A DNA stretch of 5,042 nucleotides from DASPXY01 sp038227745. GTDB taxonomy: Bacteria; Planctomycetota; Planctomycetia; Gemmatales; Gemmataceae. The stretch's first letter is position 1. Every line of letters begins with the position of its first letter. Under the pieces are notes generated by a model. It was not told the DNA's origin and ran no database searches. It saw only the letters and a list, made by a program, of their open reading frames with translations. Shown piece after piece: positions 1-5,042 of this stretch. The position numbers were made by a program, and so were the translations under genes. The stretch covers positions 1 through 5,042 of the forward strand of contig JBBRPS010000730.1 of the NCBI GenBank assembly GCA_038227745.1, given 5' to 3'.

Positions 1-545
1 GCAGCACCTGCTGCGCGAGTTGTCGAAGCAGCGGGTAGGGGACCGGCCGGATCGGTGTGAGCCGCGGGCGGTGAAGAGGCGGCCCAAGCCGCAGAAGCTG
101 TTGGCCAAGCCGCGGGCGGAGGCGAAGGCGGAGTTGCTGAACAACCGCCGGGGGGACAACCCCAAGGGGGCGGCGAAGGCGGACCCGCGGCAGCGCTGTT
201 GAGCGGCGCGGCGTGAGCCACGGGCCGCGGTGCGGCCGTTGGGTCGAAGGGGTGGCGCCAAAGGGGGAGGGACGGGCAGGCCAGGAGAGCGGCCCAGGCG
301 GCGCGGTCCTGGCCCAGGCAGCGGCGGGGACGGGTCGGACGCGCGTGGGCGAGGCGGTACGACGTGCGCGCCGTGGCGGGCCAAGAGCAACCCAGGGGTG
401 CCGGCGTGGTGAGCGGAGGGGCTGCGACCGGCACGCGGAGGAAGCGGCATACTGCCAGGCCGGGGGCGCGTTGGCTTGGCGCATGGCATGCTGCAAACCT
501 ATGCATAGAATGGGTCACATATGACAGTGCCATTTTGATCTGACA
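1..545 (+). mobile_element. Distal end of an IS4-like insertion sequence, including 340 bp non-coding tail
   Basis: This is the part of the window to the left of the broken vsr gene. It contains the transposase tail and then, from 203 to about 545, a stretch in which I see no gene. That stretch is extremely GC-rich up to about 480 and then shifts abruptly to AT-richer sequence near 490-560, with small palindromes such as TATGCATA and GCATGC. ORFs read there are arginine/glycine or proline/alanine strings with no recognisable family. The exact right terminus is inferred: vsr similarity ends near 566, and the element probably ends between 541 and 563, with an outer end like GGTGTCAGATCAAAATGGCA when read inward. 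The other terminus lies outside the window, so the inverted repeat cannot be confirmed. Confidence 0.45.
2..202 (+). CDS. IS4-family DDE transposase, C-terminal fragment (5' end outside window)
   Basis: The frame enters from the left edge with no start in the window and stops at TGA 200-202, leaving 66 codons. The readable protein is very basic and carries an RVGDRPDRCEPRAVKRRPKP block followed by KLLAKPRAEAKAELL. From memory of the family, this arrangement (R-P-x-R-x-E-P-R-A-V-K-R-R-P-K, then L-x-K-P-R-x-x-A) is the usual C-terminal tail of IS4-type DDE transposases in planctomycetes and other high-GC bacteria. The catalytic DDE residues would lie outside the window, so activity cannot be judged. 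The last ~15 residues (DNPKGAAKADPRQRC) are less familiar and may be a read-through extension. It points toward the vsr gene, whose 3' part is missing, and belongs to the element that truncated vsr. Family call fairly sure; organism inference weak. Confidence 0.65.
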   Translation, partial: QHLLRELSKQRVGDRPDRCEPRAVKRRPKPQKLLAKPRAEAKAELLNNRRGDNPKGAAKADPRQRC

Positions 546-563
546 CCAATATTCCCAATATTC
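546..563. repeat. Perfect 9-bp tandem duplication at the vsr/IS junction
   Basis: CCAATATTC occurs twice back to back (546-554 and 555-563). A third, imperfect copy CCAATACTC (8 of 9) lies at 570-578 inside the conserved part of vsr. In the vsr reading frame this gives three E-Y-W triplets, only the first of which belongs to the family motif (N-A-E-Y-W). The repeat sits exactly where vsr similarity ends. It could be slippage or a trace of the insertion event, since IS4 elements make target duplications of roughly this length, although true target duplications flank an element and are not adjacent. Confidence 0.6.
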
Positions 564-854
564 TCTCTGCCAATACTCCGCGTTGCTCTTTGGCGTCAGG
601 TTCCTTCCGCAGTTGTGGCCATGCCAGAAGCAGCCGTCAACGAACAAGGCTATTCTCGCCTTTCGCCACACGAAATCTGGGTTGCCCGGCAGCTTTGCGT
701 GGCGCCTCCAGCCGGAGAGCCCGTTGCGCCGGAGCAAGTCAGCCATCCGCAATGCCGTAGTTTTGTTTCGCTTGCTGGGAACACGCGACATCAACTCGGA
801 CCGGCACAGATTTCCGAAGCCAGACGGGCCGAGGTTTTTCGGCGGTCTATCCAT
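564..854 (-). pseudogene. vsr: Very-short-patch repair endonuclease (Vsr), 3'-truncated
   Basis: Vsr nicks 5' of the T in T:G mismatches that arise when 5-methylcytosine deaminates, starting repair back to C:G. Reading from ATG 854-852, the first 97 codons match the family: LMSRVPSKRNK near residues 21-31, GWRRHAKLPGNPDFVW at 48-63 with the metal-binding aspartate (D60), FVDGCFWHGHNC at 71-82, and P-K-S-N-A-E-Y-W at 88-95. Full Vsr proteins run about 130-150 residues and continue with a K-I-x-x-N-x-x-R-D helix and a G-W-x-V-x-x-x-W-E segment. Here both are absent. After residue 97 the frame enters the duplication and IS sequence. It stays open to the window edge only because that DNA has few stops, giving an Ala/Pro/Arg tail with no Vsr character. 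The start overlaps the methyltransferase stop by 8 bp (ATGGATAG), the usual coupling of these partners. Identification sure; loss of function likely. Confidence 0.85.
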
Positions 855-1965
855 GACGTTTCGCTGCCTTGGCCATGTCCCTGTCGTGCTTTCGGATCGT
901 CTCGGCGCATCGGGTAGCGAGGGCCGTGGCGAAGTCGCAGGGAAGGGCGTTCCCGATCATCGCGCACACGTACTCCATATATGGGCACGAGAACACGTAA
1001 TCGGGAGGGAAGGTCTGCAACAGAGACGCCTCATACACCGAGATGGTGCGATCCTCTTCCGGGTGCCCAAACCTCCCCTTGCTCAGCGTCGTGCAACCTG
1101 CGGTGATGGTCGGCGACACGTCATCCCATGACATCCGCCCGTACACGTTGCTGAACCCGGCTTTTTTATCCTGATGGCAGTTTGGCCGGAGACGCTTCGG
1201 GATGCTCCGCCAGGCCCTGCCGGGCCGCGCGTGCCGGATTCTGCTCCGGTTGCGAGGGGAGAGCGAGCGGATGACGTGCCAGTTCAGGGACTGGCCACCG
1301 CCCTGCAGATTGGCCTCGGCAAGCGTCACTGGCGGCGGCATCCCGCGCAGCACGCTCTCCACTGGTCGCCACTTCGGAAGACCGCCCTCGCCGGTTTTCG
1401 AGTGCGTTGCAGGGGGGAGAGAGATGCGGAATCCCCGGCCTGCGAGCACCACGAGTCGCCGGCGACTTTGCGGCACGCCATAATCGGCGACCTGCAGCAC
1501 GTCCCACTCCGGTAGATAACCCTGATCTTCGATCCGCCGGATGAACTGGTCAAAGAGGGGTTTGCCCTTCTGCGTAAGCCCCGGCACGTTCTCCATCATC
1601 ACGGCCAGCGGTTGAACTTCCTCCACCAGACGGGCCATCTCAAGGACGAGGTGATTCCGCGGGTCCGTCCTGCGATATTTCGAGGTGAGGCTGGTGAACC
1701 CCTGACAGGGCGGGCATCCAGCCAGCAAGTCAAACTTGCCTTCGGGAACCAGGCCAAGCAAGTCCGCGCCGGTGATGGTGGCCACATCCTGCTTGAAGGT
1801 GTGGACCTCAGGGTGATTGAGCTTGAACGTCGCAACCGCATGTGAGTCGATCTCAATGCCGGAGACGACGCGGAATCCCCCCGCCTTCAAGCCGATCGTA
1901 AGCCCCCCGGCGCCGCTAAAAATGTCGGCCGCCGTCAATGGCCGTGGTTCAGCCTTTGGCCGCAT
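847..1965 (-). CDS. DNA (cytosine-5-)-methyltransferase, type II restriction-modification type
   Basis: It transfers a methyl group from S-adenosylmethionine to C5 of cytosine in a specific DNA site. The 372-residue protein has the family motifs in order: motif I DIFSGAGGLTIGL (14-26, SAM binding), motif IV GCPPCQGF (83-90) with catalytic Cys87, motif VI ENVPG (125-129), motif VIII QSRRRLVVLA (166-175), a target-recognition region around 225-280, then motif IX (DVSPTITAGC, about 282-291) and motif X (MIGNALPCDFATALA, 336-350). Nothing is missing and the length is normal. I chose ATG 1965, which has AGAGG four bases upstream and puts motif I at the usual distance from the N-terminus. An in-frame ATG at 1989 would add eight basic residues. 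It overlaps the end of the ATPase gene by 17 bp and the start of vsr by 8 bp, so translation is probably coupled. Its target site cannot be read from the sequence. Paired with the nuclease-ATPase it is most likely the protecting enzyme. Confidence 0.93.
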   Translation of the reverse strand: MRPKAEPRPLTAADIFSGAGGLTIGLKAGGFRVVSGIEIDSHAVATFKLNHPEVHTFKQDVATITGADLLGLVPEGKFDLLAGCPPCQGFTSLTSKYRRTDPRNHLVLEMARLVEEVQPLAVMMENVPGLTQKGKPLFDQFIRRIEDQGYLPEWDVLQVADYGVPQSRRRLVVLAGRGFRISLPPATHSKTGEGGLPKWRPVESVLRGMPPPVTLAEANLQGGGQSLNWHVIRSLSPRNRSRIRHARPGRAWRSIPKRLRPNCHQDKKAGFSNVYGRMSWDDVSPTITAGCTTLSKGRFGHPEEDRTISVYEASLLQTFPPDYVFSCPYMEYVCAMIGNALPCDFATALATRCAETIRKHDRDMAKAAKRHG

Positions 1966-4096
1966 TGAGCCTCTGCCTTTCCGCTTCATTCAGGAACGCC
2001 TCATGCATCCCCCTGGTTCGCTTCAGGAACACCGTCCACGTCACATGGGTGAGGCGGCCGTTATTATGCAGCCCCTCGAACGCGATCTGTTGCGATCCCT
2101 TTAGCGCAAGGTCGTCGCAGACGAGCGTGATATGGAAGTCCTCGAACACTTTGAGAAATTCTTCATGCCCCTTCTTCTTCAGGAAAGCCTGCATCTCGTT
2201 GTGATACGTCACAATGCGGTCCATCTCGGCATTCTGGAGGGCGTGATGCGGTTTCTTGATTTCAATGATCTCAATCTTCCTATCCTGGTTCGTAAGCACG
2301 AAATCCGGTCGCTTATTGGACGCGGCGGGGGTGAAACCGTAGAGGACGATATCCTCGCCCGTGTTCGCTTTGTAAAACTTGACAAATTCCTTCTTCAGCG
2401 TCGCCAGGGTCTCATTCGCGGTGATCGGCGACCATTGCGGGTTGATGAGCCAGGGGGCCTCCTCGATCAACTTCTGGAAGGCATCCTCCAGCGTGGCGGG
2501 GTCATCCTTGAGAGTCTCGACCGTCTTGATGACTTTCACCCGGTCTTCGGCGATCCGGCCAAACGAGGACAACTCGGCGACCCGAGCGGTGCGCAGGATG
2601 TCCGTCACGACCTCCAGTGGGCTATCCCTGCTTTCCGCCGCCTCGATCAGCTTCTTCTCCAGCGAGATGTGCGGCCCGAGCAGCATGGCGAGATCGAGCA
2701 GAACCCGGCAGTGGGCATCATCATCCAGCTCGTCTGTCCTGGCCGCCTTGACGATCGTCTTGGCAATCTCCAGCGTCTGCTCACGAATGTCCTTTTGGTC
2801 GGGGGCCGGGAACGCCTTCTCCACCTTCTGCTCGATTTTAATTTTCTCCTTGAACGTTTCCCACGCGGCTTTGCGCATAGGCTCGCGGGTCAAGGTCCCG
2901 ATAGCCTTGACGATTTTCTGGCCCCAGGCCTCGAAAGCCCGCCCGAGCGGGTGGGACCAAAGAATATCTTGACGGTCAGTGCGGATCAGGTCCTCGGCCT
3001 CGTCCAGCCAGTCCGCAAGCAGCACGCCGACCAAGTAGGAGCGGATGTCGTATTCTCCAGTGAATCCAGCCTTCAGGTTGAAAATGTGGGTCTGTGCCGC
3101 GATTTTCCCACGGCAGTAGATGCGCACCCCGGCCATCAGGTCGTCGCGATACGGCTGCTTCGAGTACCCCATCCAGCCGATGAGCGGGTAATCCTTGCCC
3201 TCATACTCGAACGTGGCGGAGAGGTCGGGGCGGATGGTGCCATCGGGTCCGAACACGGAAAATTTGCGTGGGTTGTAGCTCTTGTTCTTGTTGGTCAGTT
3301 CTTCGCGAAACTCGATCCTCGTGTTTTCCTTGAACTCGACAGGGAAGGTTCCCACCGTGCAGGAGGCGCCGGCGGCCGTGGCGGTCTTCTGGCTGTCTTT
3401 CAGGATGATTTTCCAGTCCGGGGATTGCACGCCGAACCGCTGCGAAAGCTGGCGATCGAACTCCGCCAGTTCAGGAACGCGGCGGTGGTCGAAGTTCCTC
3501 ATTCGGATGGTCGTGCCCGCCTTCGGCTGGAGCTTGCCGTCTTGCTCTCCCACATCGGGGTGATACGGGGCATCAGAATCGGTCATCATCTTGGACCGGC
3601 TCAGGATGAGATGCGCAATCCGGTAGCCATTCTTGCCATTCTCTTTCGCTTCCTTCCCGCCGGCGGTGATGACTTCGATGGTCTCGCAGATGCCGAGCGG
3701 GGCGAGCTTTCCCACGCCCTTCCGACCCATCACCTTTCGCTTGAGATTGCGGGAAAAATCGCCCCGGCTCGGGTCGTTCCGTCGCTCGGCGCCGACGACA
3801 AGGTAGAATCGGTTAACCTCCTCGGCGGTCATGCCAACACCGTTGTCCCGCACCTCGATCGCGTAGCCCTTGTCTTTCAGATGGCCTTGGGGTTTTTCGG
3901 CGAGCAACTCACCCATCGGGGCGGAGATGGTAACCTCTGTGGCGTCGGCATCGTAACTGTTGGCGACGATTTCGGCGATCACAGCGGAAACGCGGTCGTA
4001 GAGTTTGACCCCGAGTTTATCCACGGTCAACCTGGAAATCTTCATGAGGTACTTCGGCGTCTTCGGCGTGGCCGCTGCCGGAGCTGGTTTCGCCAT
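1949..4096 (-). CDS. GHKL (MORC/MutL-like) ATPase fused to a C-terminal PD-(D/E)XK nuclease domain
   Basis: Likely the ATP-dependent restriction component of the operon. The 715-residue protein starts with a GHKL ATPase fold. The N-box is AEIVANSYDADA (41-52) with catalytic-type Glu42 and Mg-binding Asn46; the G1 box is DNGVGM (84-89); the G2 box is GRKGVGK (124-130); and GTTIRM (194-199) is a plausible later box. Residues about 200-400 look like the S5-type transducer, ending in RTDRQDILW (372-380). A charged helical linker follows (about 400-530). The C-terminal part begins LEDAFQKLIEEAPWL (536-550) and contains RPDFVL (596-601) and IEIIEIKKP (608-616), giving D598, E612 and K614 as the D...ExK active site, similar to Shedu/DUF4263-type nucleases. 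ATG 4096 was chosen because AGAGG lies five bases upstream and the GHKL domain begins soon after. The same frame is open back to 4282 but those 62 residues look non-coding. Domain calls are firm; restriction by this protein is inferred. Confidence 0.88.
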   Translation of the reverse strand: MAKPAPAAATPKTPKYLMKISRLTVDKLGVKLYDRVSAVIAEIVANSYDADATEVTISAPMGELLAEKPQGHLKDKGYAIEVRDNGVGMTAEEVNRFYLVVGAERRNDPSRGDFSRNLKRKVMGRKGVGKLAPLGICETIEVITAGGKEAKENGKNGYRIAHLILSRSKMMTDSDAPYHPDVGEQDGKLQPKAGTTIRMRNFDHRRVPELAEFDRQLSQRFGVQSPDWKIILKDSQKTATAAGASCTVGTFPVEFKENTRIEFREELTNKNKSYNPRKFSVFGPDGTIRPDLSATFEYEGKDYPLIGWMGYSKQPYRDDLMAGVRIYCRGKIAAQTHIFNLKAGFTGEYDIRSYLVGVLLADWLDEAEDLIRTDRQDILWSHPLGRAFEAWGQKIVKAIGTLTREPMRKAAWETFKEKIKIEQKVEKAFPAPDQKDIREQTLEIAKTIVKAARTDELDDDAHCRVLLDLAMLLGPHISLEKKLIEAAESRDSPLEVVTDILRTARVAELSSFGRIAEDRVKVIKTVETLKDDPATLEDAFQKLIEEAPWLINPQWSPITANETLATLKKEFVKFYKANTGEDIVLYGFTPAASNKRPDFVLTNQDRKIEIIEIKKPHHALQNAEMDRIVTYHNEMQAFLKKKGHEEFLKVFEDFHITLVCDDLALKGSQQIAFEGLHNNGRLTHVTWTVFLKRTRGMHEAFLNEAERQRLNAAKG
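1970..1974 (-). promoter_or_regulatory. Ribosome binding site favouring the 1965 start of the methyltransferase
   Basis: On the minus strand AGAGG stands four bases before ATG 1965, inside the end of the ATPase gene. The context CAGAGGCTC-A-ATG is nearly the same as at the ATPase start (CAGAGGCTC-GA-ATG), which supports this start over ATG 1989. Confidence 0.5.
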
Positions 4097-4101
4097 TCGA
4101 G

Positions 4102-4106
4102 CCTCT
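4102..4106 (-). promoter_or_regulatory. Ribosome binding site deciding the ATPase start
   Basis: AGAGG on the minus strand ends five bases before ATG 4096. No comparable site precedes the farther upstream in-frame ATG at 4282. The shared CAGAGGCTC context with the methyltransferase start supports both choices. Confidence 0.5.
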
Positions 4107-4142
4107 GGGTGGAACCCCAATGCCGTGGCCCAGGCAATCGGA

Positions 4143-4156
4143 GCCGCTTTGGCGGC
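4143..4156 (-). other. Short hairpin in the ATPase leader
   Basis: GCCGC-TTTG-GCGGC (plus-strand reading) forms a perfect 5-bp stem with a 4-base loop about 47-60 bases before the ATPase start codon. It overlaps neither the ribosome binding site nor a run of T, so it is not an obvious terminator. It could modulate translation of the leader, or be chance in GC-rich DNA. Confidence 0.25.
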
Positions 4157-4160
4157 ATGA

Positions 4161-4376
4161 CTACCTGACCGCATCGCTGCGCACTGTTCCCTGAGGTCGA
4201 TGAATCGCCCTCGGCCGCCTGGACAATCGGCACCTGCCGCGCAGCTTAAATTCCAGGTAGTGTAAGAGCTTAACGGGCGCACAAGCCGGACGCAAGAGGC
4301 AGCCAGTCTCTTCTGCGTTTCCTGCGACCGAAAGTGAGCCGTCGGCGCAGTCTAGGCGGCCGTGTTGGTTGAGCAT
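4161..4376 (-). CDS. Possible 71-residue ORF upstream of the ATPase, unknown
   Basis: ATG 4376 is preceded at seven bases by AAGGAGG (4384-4390), the strongest Shine-Dalgarno sequence in the window, and the frame closes at TAG 4161-4163, 64 bp before the ATPase start. The product begins MLNQHGRLDCADGS and has four cysteines and a basic C-terminal half. I recognise no family, no helix-turn-helix and no membrane segment. Its position as first ORF of the operon would suit a small regulator or a leader peptide. Equally, only the initiation region may matter, or the ORF may be chance. The overlapping upstream extension of the ATPase frame in the same DNA is not convincing either. Confidence 0.3.
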   Translation of the reverse strand: MLNQHGRLDCADGSLSVAGNAEETGCLLRPACAPVKLLHYLEFKLRGRCRLSRRPRAIHRPQGTVRSDAVR

Positions 4377-4409
4377 CTTGCTGCCTCCTTTGTGTTCACC
4401 CGTATAGTT

Positions 4410-4438
4410 ATTGTCATCCCAGGATGAGGTCAGTGCAA
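4410..4438 (-). promoter_or_regulatory. Candidate promoter of the ATPase-methyltransferase-vsr operon with a palindrome in the spacer
   Basis: On the minus strand TTGCAC (4433-4438) and GACAAT (4410-4415) are separated by 17 bases. They are weak matches to sigma-70 hexamers (3/6 and 4/6). The local drop in GC content (ACAATAACTATAC) is unusual for this window and supports a promoter here. An alternative -10 is TATACG just downstream. The perfect inverted repeat TCATCC-CA-GGATGA (4414-4427) fills most of the spacer, an ideal place for a repressor to block polymerase. It lies 34 bases upstream of the ATG of the short ORF and about 310 upstream of the ATPase start. Confidence 0.35.
4414..4427. 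repeat. 14-bp palindrome, possible operator
   Basis: TCATCC and GGATGA are exact inverted copies around a CA centre. Six-base arms with a two-base centre fit a dimeric regulator's operator, such as the controller proteins of restriction operons. No gene for such a regulator is recognisable in the window. Confidence 0.4.
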
Positions 4439-4591
4439 GGTGAGTAGGTCTCGGCAGCCGCATGGAGAATCAACGCGGCACAACGCGATCTGAGAGGGGT
4501 GGGCTACTGCACGTCCGTTCTGGTGTGTGCAGGGACACCAAACCCCTTGCGTCGTGCGGCAGTTCGGGGGATGATGGCGGTGTTGAGTCGC

Positions 4592-4786
4592 ATGCCGTAC
4601 TCTAAAGCAAAACAGCGGGAATACCAGCGGAACTGGCTACGCCGCCGTCGCGAGCAGTGGATTCGTGAGAACGGACCCTGTGCGTGCGGTTCGTGGGATC
4701 GTGTCCAGGTCGATCACCGCGACCCCGCCGACAAGGTCAGTCACCGTGTCTGGAGCTGGTCGAAGCAACGGCGGGAAGCCGAGCTG
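4592..4786 (+). pseudogene. HNH endonuclease, N-terminal half only
   Basis: From ATG 4592 the product begins MPYSKAKQREYQRNW, followed by an Arg-rich helix, then ENGPCACGSWDRVQVDHRDP (26-45), then KVSHRVWSWS (48-57) and RREAEL (60-65). This is the N-terminal half of the small HNH nucleases common in phages and mobile elements, which cut DNA with a metal-bound His; D41-H42 is the first half of the HNH motif. Family members continue with a K-C-x-x-L-C-x-x-C-H segment, and that is missing here. After L65 the frame reads into unrelated sequence and stays open to the window end without regaining HNH character. The first metal-site pair is C-x-C (30, 32) where C-x-x-C is usual. An in-frame ATG at 4571 is possible, but MPYSK is the conserved start. 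There is no clear Shine-Dalgarno sequence. Likely inactive. It diverges from the restriction operon and need not belong to it. Confidence 0.65.
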
Positions 4787-4796
4787 CGGGAGGAAG

Positions 4797-4810
4797 CGGT
4801 GACGCTTTAC
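4797..4810 (+). repeat. Left arm of 14-bp inverted repeat
   Basis: CGGTGACGCTTTAC; exact reverse complement of 4968-4981. Confidence 0.7.
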
Positions 4811-4967
4811 CGTTCCTTTTCGAGACAAAGGGCTTACGGCGAAATTGTGCAATCCTTGGTGGGCGGGCAGGGCGGCAAGCCCGCTGAGCGGCGAAGGCCG
4901 GCCGCGCCGCTGGCACCCCGCCGACGTGCCGAATATCGCCGGAAGTTCTTTCGAGTGGCAGCGGTCC

Positions 4968-4981
4968 GTAAAGCGTCACCG
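4968..4981 (-). repeat. Right arm of 14-bp inverted repeat
   Basis: GTAAAGCGTCACCG on the plus strand, the exact inverse of 4797-4810. It runs into the C-rich tandem repeat. Confidence 0.7.
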
Positions 4982-5016
4982 TCCCCCCCTCACCGTCCCC
5001 CCTCACCGTCCCCCCC
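4976..5016. repeat. Three tandem copies of a C-rich 13-14 bp unit
   Basis: TCACCGT followed by a run of 7, 6 and 7 C residues (units 4976-4989, 4990-5002, 5003-5016). The unit shares TCACCG with the right arm of the inverted repeat, so it may have grown by slippage from the end of that element. The remaining bases to 5042 show nothing recognisable. Confidence 0.75.
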
Positions 5017-5042
5017 TCCTCGACATGAAAGGGGAGGCTTCC

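Larger units (their letters stand above)
4377..4591. other. Divergent intergenic region with nested inverted repeats at 4495-4547
   Basis: Besides the candidate promoter, this region holds two perfect 6-bp helices that can nest. AGGGGT (4495-4500) pairs with ACCCCT (4542-4547), and TGGTGT (4521-4526) pairs with ACACCA (4535-4540) around an 8-base loop. A 20-base unpaired segment lies between the two on the 5' side. CAACGCG is directly repeated at 4471 and 4481. No U-tract follows, so it is not a standard terminator, and no tRNA or known RNA motif is recognisable. On the plus strand it would lie in the 5' leader of the HNH gene. Confidence 0.25.
4787..5016. mobile_element. Candidate small inverted-repeat element (MITE-like) interrupting the HNH gene
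   Basis: The 14-mer CGGTGACGCTTTAC at 4797-4810 recurs exactly inverted at 4968-4981. Both arms point inward and have G-rich outer flanks (GGGAGGAAG on the left; GGGGGGA on the right, read on the minus strand). The 157-bp interior is GC-rich with smaller palindromes and no recognisable gene. HNH similarity ends about ten bases before the left arm, as expected for an insertion there. Boundaries are approximate, and no target duplication was found because the right-hand flank is too short. It could also be one end of a larger element continuing past the window. Confidence 0.4.

Noticed and set aside
213..524. 103-codon plus-strand ORF in the GC-rich tail of the IS
   Set aside because: Low-complexity Arg/Gly/Ala composition, no domain, and it crosses the probable IS terminus region.
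583..1131. 182-codon plus-strand ORF
   Set aside because: Antisense to vsr and the methyltransferase, both identified by conserved motifs.
2132..4168. 678-codon open frame on the plus strand opposite the ATPase gene
   Set aside because: It is entirely antisense to a protein with clear GHKL and nuclease motifs, and its translation (Leu/Arg/Val-rich with no domain) looks like a shadow of GC-rich coding DNA.
4097..4282. 62-residue N-terminal extension of the ATPase from ATG 4282
   Set aside because: No ribosome binding site, no family character, and a good ribosome binding site precedes ATG 4096 immediately before the GHKL domain.
4300..4376. Possible group II intron or structured RNA around the GACCGAAAGTGAGCCGT segment
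   Set aside because: No reverse transcriptase, no domain V hairpin and no conserved intron ends could be found.
4798..4830. Reading VTLYRSF and the next frame's ETKG as a mutated HNH C-terminus (VTLCRSCHETK)
   Set aside because: It needs two Cys substitutions and a one-base deletion. The same bases belong to an exact inverted repeat whose other copy lies at 4968-4981, which explains them better.
4976..5016. Tandem units resembling a short CRISPR-like array
   Set aside because: Units are 13-14 bp, directly adjacent, with no spacers; this is a simple tandem repeat.

Overview
The window is GC-rich bacterial DNA. The organism is probably a high-GC environmental bacterium, possibly a planctomycete. 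That guess rests mainly on the style of the transposase tail at the left edge (basic EPRAVKRRPKP block) and on general composition, so it is weak. The region looks like accessory DNA: a restriction-modification or defence cassette with mobile-element debris at both ends.

Layout, left to right. Positions 2-202 (+) hold the last 66 codons of an IS4-type DDE transposase that enters from outside the window. A very GC-rich non-coding stretch (203 to about 545) follows and appears to be the distal end of that insertion sequence. The element abuts, and has cut off, a vsr gene on the minus strand (564-854, 3' part missing). Vsr overlaps the end of a complete C5-cytosine DNA methyltransferase (847-1965, minus). 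The methyltransferase in turn overlaps the end of a large GHKL ATPase with a C-terminal PD-(D/E)XK nuclease domain (1949-4096, minus). The three genes are read right to left in the order ATPase-nuclease, methyltransferase, vsr, with overlapping ends, so they form one operon.

Upstream of the operon lies a roughly 500-bp intergenic region. It holds a possible promoter with a perfect 6+6 palindrome in its spacer, a 71-codon ORF of unknown reality behind a strong Shine-Dalgarno sequence, and hairpin-forming sequences. On the plus strand, diverging from the operon, is the N-terminal half of a small HNH endonuclease gene (4592-4786). Its second half is missing. Similarity stops where a candidate element of about 200 bp begins, marked by a 14-bp inverted repeat and ending in a C-rich tandem repeat.

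Functional reading. The methyltransferase would mark self DNA. The GHKL-S5-nuclease protein is of the prokaryotic MORC/MutL-like type predicted for restriction operons and would be the ATP-dependent restriction component. Vsr would repair T:G mismatches left by deamination of 5-methylcytosine. The first two genes look intact. The repair gene is broken, so if the methyltransferase is active the host may carry an uncorrected C-to-T mutation load at its sites.
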